Source: Pseudomonadota bacterium (GTDB lineage Bacteria > Desulfobacterota > Desulfobacteria > Desulfobacterales > Desulfosarcinaceae). From it: DNA of 22,459 nt. Position numbers and translations under genes: made by a program. Position 1 is the first letter of the stretch, and every line of letters begins with the position of its first letter. The notes under the pieces are model-generated. The model did no database searches. It was not told where the DNA came from and was given only the letters and a program-made list of their open reading frames with translations. Below are positions 1-7,786 of this stretch, one piece after another. The stretch covers positions 1 through 22,459 of the forward strand of contig JAEYRZ010000121.1 in assembly GCA_023435265.1 (NCBI GenBank). The letters run 5' to 3'.

Positions 1-631
1 TGAACGTCGGCCGTGCGGCCGTGGCATTGGAAAGCTGCACGGTCGTGCCGCCGGTCTGGCGCCACTGGTATCTCAGGGTCTGGCCTTCGGGATCGGTTCC
101 GGAGCCGTTGAGGGTGACCGTGGCCCGTGAATCAACCGTCTGGTCCGCGCCGGCATTGGCCGCGGGCGGCTGATTGGCCGGTGCCGGCGGAACAAAACTC
201 ACTTCGTTGGAATTGCCGCTCTGATTGCTGCCCACATAGGCGCGTACGACAAAGCGGTGCGTCGTATTGTCCGCCAGATTACTGATGGTGCAGGTCGTTG
301 CGGTCCCGCTCCAGGCCGGGCTGGTGTAATTGTAAGCACCGGTTTCGGTTCGACTGTAGAGACGATATCCCTCTGGGGTTGGCTGGACCGGATCCCAGGC
401 GAGGGTCACCTGTGCCGCATTCGCTGAAGAATAGAAAAACAGTGTGGCTGTGCTCAACAGAATGAATAACACCAGTAGCCGAATGAGGCCATTTTCGCCC
501 TGAAGGATGCAGGCGTGGCCGGCAGGAGGATTCAGGCTGAAATGAAAGGCTTTTGTTAATGCATGATTGCTTCCAAATGGCAGTCGTCGGGCAGCGAGTA
601 CAGCGGAAGAGCGAACAGCGTGAATAGGCAT
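1..631 (-). CDS. Exported fibronectin type III / PKD-like domain protein, 3' end outside window (partial)
   Basis: The minus strand is open from 631 to the left edge, giving 210 residues of an unfinished protein. The chosen ATG at 631 has a GGAG six bases upstream; ATGs at 643 and 655 lack a comparable site. After an unusually long, basic and polar N-region (about 48 residues) comes a hydrophobic stretch at about 50-67 (LIRLLVLFILLSTATLFF) ending in SSANA-A, which looks like a signal peptide. Residues about 74-148 form a fibronectin type III domain (VTLAWDPV, GYRLYSR, TTCTISNLADNTTHRFVVRA). A proline-rich linker leads to an Ig-like PKD/REJ-type domain (ANAGADQTV, LNGSGTDPEGQTLRYQW) cut by the edge. 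Such domains are usual in secreted or surface adhesion proteins; the specific role is unknown. The domain calls are firm, the start is fairly sure. Confidence 0.8.
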   Translation of the reverse strand, partial: MPIHAVRSSAVLAARRLPFGSNHALTKAFHFSLNPPAGHACILQGENGLIRLLVLFILLSTATLFFYSSANAAQVTLAWDPVQPTPEGYRLYSRTETGAYNYTSPAWSGTATTCTISNLADNTTHRFVVRAYVGSNQSGNSNEVSFVPPAPANQPPAANAGADQTVDSRATVTLNGSGTDPEGQTLRYQWRQTGGTTVQLSNATAARPTF

Positions 632-773
632 GTGGATCTCCATACACGTCCGCATCAGGACGCTTGCAATAGTCATCTGGTTTAGTACAGTCGAAAGCGA
701 AAGCTCTCAGGGCAATAACCAATCGGTCGTAGAAGTTGGGATGTGTGACCCGGTACTTCTTCGCTTGGTTCCG

Positions 774-813
774 AAAACAGGTCGCCTAGGCGGGCTGTTG
801 CGGCCCGACCTGT
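774..813 (-). terminator. Terminator-like hairpin in the leader of the fibronectin-III gene
   Basis: Read on the minus strand, ACAGGTCG (813-806) pairs perfectly with CGACCTGT (784-777), and a second short GC stem lies inside the loop. The stem is followed by a short T-run (777-774). It sits about 145 bases before the start codon at 631, so it could act as an attenuator rather than an end-of-gene terminator. The T-run is short, so function is an inference. Confidence 0.4.
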
Positions 814-834
814 CGGTATACCGTGGTGTGCATA

Positions 835-876
835 CGCAAGATGCTTGCCATGGTTGTAGCCTTGCGCGCCAAGCAT
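835..876 (-). promoter_or_regulatory. Two interleaved stems, possible pseudoknot or switching leader RNA
   Basis: On the minus strand ATGCTTG (876-870) is complementary to CAAGCAT (847-841), and CGCAAG (866-861) is complementary to CTTGCG (840-835). The order A-B-A'-B' means the stems form either a pseudoknot or two mutually exclusive hairpins. It lies just upstream of the terminator-like hairpin at 774-813, the order expected of a cis-regulatory leader. No known riboswitch consensus was recognised. The complementarity is seen; the function is inferred. Confidence 0.35.
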
Positions 877-1238
877 TCTAAGAACGGTTTATGCCATGGG
901 AATCATGGAATAAATATATGGTGAAGCAATTCGGTCGGTCCCGTGTTGTCAGCATGCACTTCTCCGCAATAAGGTTCGCTGCAGTCGTACAAAGGCGTAT
1001 TCGAAGGCGGATCGGCTTTCGCCACGGGCATTTGGAACACAGACCAATTTGTAACCGGGTTGTGCAACGGCCGTAATCAGCAAGGGTTGTAGAGTAATAT
1101 TATTCTGCAGAAATGCCGATCGTCCGCTCAGTGCAATTGGTTCGAACTGGTGAGTTGACCGGGCGCTGCCCGAATGGCCCCCGACCGCCCGCTTTCCTCG
1201 ACCGAGACCGGACAAGTCCCCGGCCTGCATTTCGTATC

Positions 1239-1266
1239 TTGATTTAATTGCGGGAGGCTGTATAAG
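1239..1266 (+). promoter_or_regulatory. Candidate sigma-70 promoter for upp
   Basis: TTGATT (1239-1244) and TATAAG (1261-1266) are separated by 16 bases, matching the vegetative consensus at four and five of six positions. The predicted transcription start near 1273 leaves a leader of roughly 57 bases before the upp start at 1330. Confidence 0.45.
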
Positions 1267-1329
1267 GAATGCCTTCAGATTCGCTCCCGGCGCCACAACC
1301 CCGGTAAAATCATACTAAGGAGGCTGCCC

Positions 1330-1956
1330 GTGGCCGTCACCGTTGTCCGGCACCCATTGATTGCGCACAAACTCGGCTTGATGCGCATACATGATATCAG
1401 CACCAAGGACTTCAGGGACCTGGCCTCAGAAGTGGGCTCTCTGCTGACCTACGAAGCCACCAAGGATCTGGCCACGGAAATTAAAACCGTCCAGGGCTGG
1501 GCCGGACCGATGGAAGTCGAGGCGATCAAGGGCAAAAAAATTACGGTTGTTCCCATTCTGCGGGCCGGTCTGGGCATGATGAACGGCGTGCTGAACATGA
1601 TTCCCTCTGCCCGCGTGAGCGTCATCGGCCTCTACCGCAACGAGGCAACCCTGGAACCGGTTCAGTATTACCTGAAGATGACCAGCAATATGGAGGAACG
1701 CATCGCACTGATCATCGATCCCATGCTGGCCACGGGCGGAACCCTCATTGCAACCATCGATCAACTCAAGGCCGCGGGCTGCCGCCAAATCAAGGGCATC
1801 TTCCTGGTTGCTGCGCCCGAAGGCATCGCCCGCCTCGAAAGCAAACACCCCGATGTCGATATCTACGTGGCCGCAATAGACGAGCGATTGAACGATATCG
1901 GTTACATCCTGCCGGGACTGGGGGATGCAGGGGATAAGATTTTCGGAACGAAATAG
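1330..1956 (+). CDS. upp: Uracil phosphoribosyltransferase
   Basis: This cytoplasmic enzyme makes UMP and pyrophosphate from uracil and PRPP in pyrimidine salvage. The 208-residue product has the usual family length. The GTG start at 1330 is preceded by AAGGAGG with six bases of spacing. Visible family motifs are LRAGLGM (78-84), the PRPP-binding loop DPMLATGGT (130-138) and the uracil-binding C-terminus GLGDAGDKIFGTK (196-208). The uracil permease gene uraA follows after 144 bases on the same strand, the same pairing as in the enterobacterial upp-uraA operon, so uptake and trapping of uracil are probably co-expressed. No PyrR-binding element was recognised. The identification is very secure. 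Confidence 0.97.
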   Translation: MAVTVVRHPLIAHKLGLMRIHDISTKDFRDLASEVGSLLTYEATKDLATEIKTVQGWAGPMEVEAIKGKKITVVPILRAGLGMMNGVLNMIPSARVSVIGLYRNEATLEPVQYYLKMTSNMEERIALIIDPMLATGGTLIATIDQLKAAGCRQIKGIFLVAAPEGIARLESKHPDVDIYVAAIDERLNDIGYILPGLGDAGDKIFGTK

Positions 1957-1959
1957 CAT

Positions 1960-1977
1960 CCTGGAAGCAGGTTTTTT
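1960..1977 (+). terminator. Weak terminator/attenuator-like hairpin between upp and uraA
   Basis: Immediately after the upp stop codon, CCTG (1960-1963) can pair with CAGG (1968-1971), followed by six T residues (1972-1977). The stem is only four base pairs, so it would be inefficient and may merely lower transcription into uraA. Confidence 0.3.
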
Positions 1978-2100
1978 CTACCCGCCGAGCACAGGGAGTA
2001 TAGAGCAGAATCCATCCAACAACCTAAGCTGTGTTCGGCGCGTACTCTGGGACGGATATGTCCATGCGGTAATCATCGATCTGGAACTCAAGGAGGCGGT

Positions 2101-3363
2101 ATGCACGGTTCGGCGGATTCACCCTCACGACTGAAGGAGAGCCTGGTGGGCGCCCAGATGCTTTTCGTGGCTTTCGGCGCCCTGGTGCTGGTGCCCCTGC
2201 TCACTGGACTGGACCCCAATGTGGCCCTTTTTACCGCCGGTGCCGGGACCCTGTTGTTTCAGGTCATCACCAAACGCCAGGTACCGGTCTTCCTGGCCTC
2301 CTCGTTCGCCTTCATTGCGCCGATCATTTACGGCGTCAAGACCTGGGGTATTGCCGGCACCATGTGCGGCCTGGCCGCCGCCGGCATCGTCTACGTTCTG
2401 CTGGCCGCCGGGGTCAAGAGTTTCGGCTCCCAATTTTTGCACCGTATCCTGCCGCCTGTGGTGGTGGGGCCGGTGATCATGGTGATCGGCCTGATCCTCT
2501 CGCCTGTCGCGGTTTTCATGGCTCTGGGCAAAACCGGGGACGGGGCCATTGTGCTGGTCCCCCAGAACCAGGCCTTGGCGATCTCGATGATCACGCTGAC
2601 CGTAACGGTTTTGACCGCATTGCTGGCAAAGGGTTTTTTGAAACTGATTCCGATTCTGATCGGCATCGTCGTCGGCTATGGAATCTCACTCGCCATGGGC
2701 CTGGTGGATTTCACGGGCGTCAGGGCCGCCGCCTGGATCGGTGTGCCCAGGTTCGTGCTTCCGGAGTGGAATCTGCAGGCCATCTTTTTCATTGTGCCGG
2801 TGGCCATTGCGCCGGCCATCGAACACTTTGGCGATATCCTGGCCATCGGCAACGTGACCGGCAGGGATTACCTCAAAAGCCCGGGCATTCATCGCACACT
2901 GCTGGGCGACGGGCTGGCGACGACGATGGCCAGCATGCTCGGCGGTCCGCCCAATACCACCTATTCCGAGGTCACCGGCGCCGTGACCCTTACGCGCATG
3001 TTCAACCCGGCCATTATGACCTGGGCGGCGGTGTTCGCCATCCTGCTGGCCTTCATCGGAAAAATCGGGGCGCTGCTGCAATCCATTCCCGTCCCGGTGA
3101 TGGGCGGCATCATGCTGCTGCTCTTCGGCGCCATCACCGTTGTGGGGCTCAACACCCTGGTCAAAGCCGGAGAAGACCTGACCGAACCGCGCAACCTGAC
3201 CATCATCGCCCTGATTCTGGTCTTCGGCATCGGCGGCATGGCCTTCTCGATCAGCGATTTCACCATGAAAGGCATCGGGCTGGCGGGTATCGTGGGGGTC
3301 GTGCTGAACCTGGTTCTGCCCGGGGGGAACCGCAGGCACAGCAAGGCACTGGCCGATCGATGA
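2101..3363 (+). CDS. uraA: Uracil:proton symporter, NCS2 family
   Basis: This inner-membrane permease takes up uracil with protons and feeds upp immediately upstream. The 420-residue, strongly hydrophobic protein has the family length and segments compatible with about 14 membrane spans. The ATG at 2101 has AAGGAGG a few bases upstream. The two substrate-binding glutamates known from Escherichia coli UraA fall at the same numbers here: E241 in PAIEHFGDILAIG and E290 in GGPPNTTYSE. A conserved PVPVMGGIMLLLFG segment follows in the C-terminal half. The gene ends just before a long GC-rich hairpin (3384-3406) that separates it from the convergent ABC operon. Uracil specificity is supported by the motif context and the upp neighbour; a related xanthine/uracil permease is the only realistic alternative. 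Confidence 0.95.
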   Translation: MHGSADSPSRLKESLVGAQMLFVAFGALVLVPLLTGLDPNVALFTAGAGTLLFQVITKRQVPVFLASSFAFIAPIIYGVKTWGIAGTMCGLAAAGIVYVLLAAGVKSFGSQFLHRILPPVVVGPVIMVIGLILSPVAVFMALGKTGDGAIVLVPQNQALAISMITLTVTVLTALLAKGFLKLIPILIGIVVGYGISLAMGLVDFTGVRAAAWIGVPRFVLPEWNLQAIFFIVPVAIAPAIEHFGDILAIGNVTGRDYLKSPGIHRTLLGDGLATTMASMLGGPPNTTYSEVTGAVTLTRMFNPAIMTWAAVFAILLAFIGKIGALLQSIPVPVMGGIMLLLFGAITVVGLNTLVKAGEDLTEPRNLTIIALILVFGIGGMAFSISDFTMKGIGLAGIVGVVLNLVLPGGNRRHSKALADR

Positions 3364-3383
3364 CCCAGGCCGTACGTTCGGAG

Positions 3384-3406
3384 CAGGGGCGGCCGGGCCG
3401 CCCCTG
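3384..3406. terminator. Bidirectional GC-rich hairpin between uraA and the ABC operon
   Basis: CAGGGGCGGC (3384-3393) is the perfect reverse complement of GCCGCCCCTG (3397-3406) with a three-base loop. It sits in the 49-bp gap between two converging genes and could stop transcription from both sides, although no long T-run follows on either strand. Confidence 0.6.
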
Positions 3407-3412
3407 TCGAAG

Positions 3413-4492
3413 TCATCTCAGGAGCTTGCATTTCTGTGGGTTCAAATAAAGGTATAGCACCTCGCCTTCGGCCTGCGGCAGGTGATGCGCAACCTGGACG
3501 CGCAGCAGTTCTCCGTTGATGTTGACGAAGAAGTAAAGAAAATTGCCCAGGTAGGCCTTATGGGCGACTGTGCCCTTGAAAACGTTGGGCATATCTCCGG
3601 GGGCTTCGGCGAACAACTCTACCTCTTCGGGGCGGATCGAGGCGAATACTTTGTCGCCGGCCTGGATGGCATGGCCTGGACGTCGGCACAAGAGCCGGTC
3701 GCAGAAAGCGGTCCGCACGTGCATGCCGTCTTCACCCGGTTGCGGCTGGACGATTTCTGCAGGGATGAAGTTCATCGTGCCGATGAAGTCGGCGACGAAG
3801 CGGTCGGCAGGCTCGGCGTAGATTTGCTGCGGCGTGCCGATCTGCACCACATGCCCCGCGTTCATCACCGCGATGCGGTCTGAAATCACCATGGCCTCGG
3901 CCTGGTCATGGGTCACGTAGACCGACGTGATGCCCATCCGCTTGGCCAGACTTTTGATTTCGAAACGCATTTTTTCCCGGAGTTTGGCATCCAGGTTGCT
4001 CAAAGGCTCGTCAAGCAGCATGACTTGGGGATTGCGTACCAGGGCACGCGCCAGGGCCACACGCTGCTGCTGCCCGCCGCTCAACTGGCCGGGATACCGA
4101 TCTTCCATGCCGCCCAGGCCGACCATCTCCAGCACCTGCATGGTCCGGGTCCGGATCTCGGCGCGCGGCGTCTTCTCTAATTTCAACCCGTAGGCCACAT
4201 TGCCGAAGACTTTCATGTGGGGCCATACCGCATAATTCTGGAACACCATGCCGATGCCTCTCCGGGAGGAGGGCACGAACTTGGGGGCGAGCATGGGGCG
4301 GCCGTCGATCACGATCTCACCCTTTTCGGGCTTCTCAAGCCCGGCGATGCAGCGCAGGGTGGTGGTTTTGCCGCACCCGCTGGGCCCGAGCAGCGTCAGC
4401 ATTTCGCCCTGTCGAATGGAAAGCGAGATATGATTCACGGCTATGGTTTTTTTGAAGGTTTTATAAAGACTCTGGATCTCGATAAACGCCAT
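3413..4492 (-). CDS. ABC importer ATPase, FbpC/PotA-like with TOBE-type C-terminus
   Basis: This is the cytoplasmic energy-coupling subunit of the importer encoded by the three genes 3413-7786. The start chosen is the ATG at 4492, preceded by AAAGGAG at seven bases; an in-frame ATG at 4519 has no such site. The 359-residue protein carries Walker A GPSGCGKT (36-43), the Q-loop glutamine in VFQNYAVWPH (Q85), the signature LSGGQQQR (137-144), Walker B MLLDEP (158-163) and the H-loop YVTHDQ (H195). About 120 residues beyond the nucleotide-binding domain form the regulatory TOBE-like region found in ferric, spermidine and sugar importers. It is the last gene of the operon, 54 bases after the permease. 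ATPase function is certain; substrate is undefined by this subunit. Confidence 0.93.
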   Translation of the reverse strand: MAFIEIQSLYKTFKKTIAVNHISLSIRQGEMLTLLGPSGCGKTTTLRCIAGLEKPEKGEIVIDGRPMLAPKFVPSSRRGIGMVFQNYAVWPHMKVFGNVAYGLKLEKTPRAEIRTRTMQVLEMVGLGGMEDRYPGQLSGGQQQRVALARALVRNPQVMLLDEPLSNLDAKLREKMRFEIKSLAKRMGITSVYVTHDQAEAMVISDRIAVMNAGHVVQIGTPQQIYAEPADRFVADFIGTMNFIPAEIVQPQPGEDGMHVRTAFCDRLLCRRPGHAIQAGDKVFASIRPEEVELFAEAPGDMPNVFKGTVAHKAYLGNFLYFFVNINGELLRVQVAHHLPQAEGEVLYLYLNPQKCKLLR

Positions 4493-4546
4493 CCATGCGC
4501 TCCTTTGATTGCGTGTCATACACAGGCTTTTCAGCCGGATGATTGT

Positions 4547-6223
4547 TTACTTCCCGCCCGGACCCCAGGCGGCTTTCAAAATGCCCCCCCCGATTTTGGC
4601 GATGATCAAGAGCAGAATGAACGTGATCACGATCATCACGAAAGCCATGGCGGCGGCGATGCCGAATTCCATGCCGCGGTGCCAATTGAGATAAATACCG
4701 ATGGGCAGGGTTTCCCAGCCGCCGCGGTAGAGAAAGATCGCCGTGGAGATCTCCTGGAACGCCATGATGAAGAACATCACCACACCCACCAGGACGCCTT
4801 TCAGCAGCAGCGGCAAGGAGATAAAGGCGAAGGTCCTGAATTTGCCGGCGCCGGAGACTTCCGATGCCTCTTCCAGGGAGGCATCCAGCTGGAGATAAGA
4901 CGAATGCGCCATACGCAGGAAATAGGGCAAACGGCGGGCGAATAGGGCGAGCGGCATGATGATCCAGTGGGTGGCCAGCGGAATGGTTTCCCAGAAGGCC
5001 AACATGTAGCTGACGCCCACCGCCATGCCTGGAAAGGCCAGCATCAGCGTGATGACAAAATCCAGAGCATCCTTGCCGGGCGTTTGCGTGCGCACCACAA
5101 GGTAAGCGGTCGGCAGCCCGAAGACAATGCCGAACAGCAGGGCCAGCCCGCTGAAAACGAATGAATTTTTGATCAGAAGCGGTGTCTCCTGAAGGATCAG
5201 GCGGAAGTTGTCCAATGTCCAGTAGGAGGGCAATGGTTCGAAGACCCAGCGCCGTGAAAAGGCCGCCAACCCGAGTACGACAGGAATCAGAAGCACCAGT
5301 GCGGCAATGAAAAGCATGTAGCCGTAGGCGCCGGTCCGCAGGAGGCGCCCGGGTTGGATCACACGGCCTTCGGAGGTCGTTCCTTTGGAGAGCCCGGTAT
5401 ACTTTCTCTTTTCGACGGCCCAGCGGGCCAGAAGGAAAAGACCGATGCACACCAACGAAGAGATGACCACAGCCACGATGCCCATGTATTTTCGATGCAC
5501 GTCGGTGAAGTGATAGGCGATATTGATGTACGCCACCGAGGGCAGAAAATCGACCTGGCCCAGAATCAACGGCGTGAGCCAGTCGGTGAAGGGCCAAAGA
5601 AAAACGATCACTGCGCCAGCCAGGTAATTGGGCGTACACAAAGGCAGGCTGATGGTCACGAACCTGCGGAACCCGCCGGCCCCGGCAACTTCGGCCGCCT
5701 CCTCGAAAGAAGGATCGATGTTGGTGAAGCCGGCCATGAGGCTCAGCACAATGAAAGGCAGCATGTGCAGGGCTTCCACAAAAACCACCCCGTGCATCCC
5801 GAAGATCAGGTTGAGCGGCTTTTCGATCAGGCCGGCTTCCATCAGCAGCAGGTTCACCGTGCCGTATTTGCCGAACAGGATGACGAACGCGAATACGCCG
5901 GCGTAGGCGGGCAGTACGATCGGCAGCAGGATAAGGGCCGTGAAGATGGTCTTGCCCCATTGCCGGTAGCGGGCCAGGATGTAGGCCAGCGGCACGCCGA
6001 AAACCGTCGTGGTGATCAGCACCAGGGTGCTCAGCAGCAATGTGTTGGCAAAAGTTTTGAGATAATAGACATCCTGGAAGAAGCCGAGGTAGTTGGCCAG
6101 TCCGAACGTGTCGCTGCCGGCGATTTTGAAACTCTCGTATACCAGAATCGAAAGCGGGTAAATCACCAGAAAGGCCATCACCGACCACAGGATGGCCGAA
6201 AGCGTGAGATTGCCGCGGGACAT
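4547..6223 (-). CDS. Fused double-domain ABC permease, FbpB/AfuB type
   Basis: This inner-membrane channel subunit is 558 residues long and contains two binding-protein-dependent permease domains in one chain. The two EAA loops that dock onto the ATPase are visible as FEEAAEVAGAGGFRRFVTIS (173-192) and LEEASEVSGAGKFRTFAFIS (450-469), each followed by LP. About a dozen hydrophobic spans are spread over both halves, with a hydrophilic linker near 270-298. The ATG at 6223 is preceded by GAAGGA at six bases; earlier in-frame starts lack this. Two-domain permeases of this kind belong to the ferric iron, thiamine and AfuB sugar-phosphate families. It lies between the binding protein and ATPase genes and surely works with them. 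The substrate is unknown. Confidence 0.93.
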   Translation of the reverse strand: MSRGNLTLSAILWSVMAFLVIYPLSILVYESFKIAGSDTFGLANYLGFFQDVYYLKTFANTLLLSTLVLITTTVFGVPLAYILARYRQWGKTIFTALILLPIVLPAYAGVFAFVILFGKYGTVNLLLMEAGLIEKPLNLIFGMHGVVFVEALHMLPFIVLSLMAGFTNIDPSFEEAAEVAGAGGFRRFVTISLPLCTPNYLAGAVIVFLWPFTDWLTPLILGQVDFLPSVAYINIAYHFTDVHRKYMGIVAVVISSLVCIGLFLLARWAVEKRKYTGLSKGTTSEGRVIQPGRLLRTGAYGYMLFIAALVLLIPVVLGLAAFSRRWVFEPLPSYWTLDNFRLILQETPLLIKNSFVFSGLALLFGIVFGLPTAYLVVRTQTPGKDALDFVITLMLAFPGMAVGVSYMLAFWETIPLATHWIIMPLALFARRLPYFLRMAHSSYLQLDASLEEASEVSGAGKFRTFAFISLPLLLKGVLVGVVMFFIMAFQEISTAIFLYRGGWETLPIGIYLNWHRGMEFGIAAAMAFVMIVITFILLLIIAKIGGGILKAAWGPGGK

Positions 6224-6277
6224 CGCACATCCTTCGCGCTGCAGGTTGCCGCTTGAGCGTTCAGCGCAGACAGCATT

Positions 6278-6319
6278 CGCCGGTCCGAACCGTTTGTGCA
6301 TTCCGGGTCCGGACCGGCG
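6278..6319 (-). repeat. Inverted repeat in the binding protein-permease gap
   Basis: CGCCGGTCCG (6278-6287) and CGGACCGGCG (6310-6319) are perfect ten-base arms around a 22-base loop. The site is 55 bases before the permease start. Such stems between binding-protein and membrane-subunit genes often protect the upstream mRNA or reduce read-through; that role here is inferred. Confidence 0.55.
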
Positions 6320-6383
6320 TTCTGAGGTGAAATTGGGCTATCAGGCGGTTGGAAAACTTCGTCTCGAGCCGTGATGCCGTGTT

Positions 6384-6444
6384 GCGCGGCCTTTAAAAAT
6401 GCTTACATGCCTGCGTGTATGCGCAGCTATTTGAAAAGCCGCGC
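6384..6444 (-). terminator. Hairpin just after the binding-protein gene, possible attenuator
   Basis: Outer arms GCGCGGC (6384-6390) and GCCGCGC (6438-6444) enclose an inner stem CTGCG (6411-6415)/CGCAG (6422-6426). Read on the minus strand it begins about 40 bases after the stop codon of the binding-protein gene. It has no T-run directly behind it, so partial termination or mRNA stabilisation is more likely than a full stop. Confidence 0.4.
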
Positions 6445-6484
6445 GCCTTGCCAGACGGCTCTATGCTCGTTCTTCAACAGTCTG

Positions 6485-7786
6485 CTAGAGTTTGGACAGT
6501 ATGGAACGGGCCTGAGTTGCCGCCAGGCGCGCCGCAGCATAGTTGCCTTCGAGTCCGAAGAGTCTGCGGGCCTCTTTGATCTTGGCTTCTGCTTCGGCCA
6601 CTTTCATTTTCTGTTCTTTGGCCGCTTCGACTTCGCCCTCTACCTCTTCGATGAGAACCAGGCTGTTTTTCAACTCGTTCCACTTGCGGTAGATCTCGTA
6701 CTCGTAGGTGCGGTTCACGTCATCCCAGCGCTTGGTGGCCAGGTCCAGATCATATTCGATGAACCCCACCTTCAGTTCCCAGAAAGAATCCACACCCAGG
6801 GCGCTCTTGGCGTGCTCGGCCATGGCCACTCCTTCTTTCTGCCATTCCGAAAACTTGATGTCCGTGCGCGCCGCGAAGTACCCGCCCTCCAGCACGTATT
6901 TCTGTCCTTCCATGCTGAAGAGCCAGTCCAGGAAAATCTTGCCCACTTCCTGGTTGGGACCGTTCTTCAACAGCGCCACCGCTTCGGGCACCAGGATGGT
7001 CTTGTCCGGCAGCAGATCGCTGACCGGATAACCGTCGCGTCGCGCCACCATGGCGTTCATCTGCGGCTGGGCGATGCCGATGGGCACTTCGCCGCGATTG
7101 ACCACCTGGGTGGTATCGGTGCTGCCGGTGGTGAAGCGGTCGAACTGCGCCGCCAGCAGTCGCAGGTAGGCCCAGCCTTCCTTTTCCCCCATGGTCTGCA
7201 GGATGATCTCAACCGCTTCATGCATGGTTCCGGAGGCGTAGGGCAGGGTGGAGACGACGCTTCCCCGGTATATCGGGTTGAGCAGGTCATTCCAGGTCTT
7301 CGGCGGAGGAAGCTTCAGGGCCTTGAGGACCTTCTGATTGTAAAGATTGGTGACGATCCAGGGTGAAAAACAGGTCCACATCCCCTCTTTGTCCTTGACC
7401 TTCATCCCATGCCAATCGAGCGGGACTTTGTCCCAATCCTTGGGCTTGTAGGCGACGATGCGGCCCTCCTGCTTGAGCACTTCGTGGGCCGGCGCACCCG
7501 CGCCCAAAAAGATATCGGCGTCGGGCTTGTCACCCCAGGCGCGAACCTTGTCGAGGCATACGGGCCAGCCTCCCGGCCGCACGAACGTGATTTCGACATC
7601 CTTGTTGTAGGTTTTTTTGTAATAGGCGGTGAATCCCTTGATCAGACTGTCGGAAAGCTCCTTGTAGACCGGGCCGACCCATCCGATTTTATCGGCCGCC
7701 CGGGCCTGAGCCGAAAACGTAATCAGCAGCAGCAATACCAACGCACCGGTCCAGCAGGACCCTATGGAGAGTCGCCTTTTCATCAT
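6485..7786 (-). CDS. ABC periplasmic binding protein, ferric/AfuA-like, with helical C-terminal extension
   Basis: This secreted protein should capture the ligand for the permease and ATPase downstream. A signal peptide is clear: KRRL, then a hydrophobic stretch, ending in SAQARA before ADK (about residue 30). The body (31-370) resembles iron(III)/AfuA-type binding proteins, with DADIFLGAGAP, the segment TWNDLLNPIYRGSVV and LPYASGT. Beyond this, residues 374-433 form a highly charged helical tail (EEVEGEVEAAKEQKMKVAEA, then a second alanine-rich helix), which is not usual for the family. Two adjacent ATGs, 7786 and 7783, follow AAGGGGG; either may be used. It is the first gene of the operon and diverges from glpA. 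Ligand candidates are ferric iron or a sugar/polyol phosphate; neither is proven. Confidence 0.88.
   Translation of the reverse strand: MMKRRLSIGSCWTGALVLLLLITFSAQARAADKIGWVGPVYKELSDSLIKGFTAYYKKTYNKDVEITFVRPGGWPVCLDKVRAWGDKPDADIFLGAGAPAHEVLKQEGRIVAYKPKDWDKVPLDWHGMKVKDKEGMWTCFSPWIVTNLYNQKVLKALKLPPPKTWNDLLNPIYRGSVVSTLPYASGTMHEAVEIILQTMGEKEGWAYLRLLAAQFDRFTTGSTDTTQVVNRGEVPIGIAQPQMNAMVARRDGYPVSDLLPDKTILVPEAVALLKNGPNQEVGKIFLDWLFSMEGQKYVLEGGYFAARTDIKFSEWQKEGVAMAEHAKSALGVDSFWELKVGFIEYDLDLATKRWDDVNRTYEYEIYRKWNELKNSLVLIEEVEGEVEAAKEQKMKVAEAEAKIKEARRLFGLEGNYAAARLAATQARSILSKL

Larger units (their letters stand above)
632..1329. other. Intergenic region with no convincing gene (about 700 bp)
   Basis: This stretch separates the divergent left-edge gene (minus) and upp (plus). 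Short open frames exist on both strands but none has a recognisable domain, codon pattern or ribosome binding site that I trust. The left half is probably the untranslated leader of the minus-strand gene and holds the interleaved stems and hairpin listed separately. The right half contains a promoter candidate for upp. Confidence 0.6.

Noticed and set aside
851..866. Sigma-54 promoter-like GG-N10-GC on the plus strand
   Set aside because: Only the two dinucleotides fit; the surrounding bases do not match, it overlaps the stem structure, and it is more than 460 bases from upp.
682..876. A 64-codon minus-strand open frame in the leader of the fibronectin-III gene
   Set aside because: No ribosome binding site or homology was seen, and it coincides with the structured region.
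774..930. Cyclic-di-GMP (GEMM) riboswitch upstream of the fibronectin-III gene
   Set aside because: The GCGCAAGGC part is faintly similar to a GEMM core, but the upstream conserved stem with its GNRA loop is absent. I therefore kept it only as an unclassified structured leader.
4461..6230. A 589-codon open frame on the minus strand, longer than the annotated permease
   Set aside because: It overlaps the permease gene in another frame, has no recognisable domain and an arginine/proline/glycine-rich composition typical of shadow frames in GC-rich DNA. The permease frame has two clear EAA loops.
6371..7366. A 331-codon open frame on the plus strand opposite the binding-protein gene
   Set aside because: It is antisense to a gene with a clear signal peptide and family motifs and shows no homology of its own.
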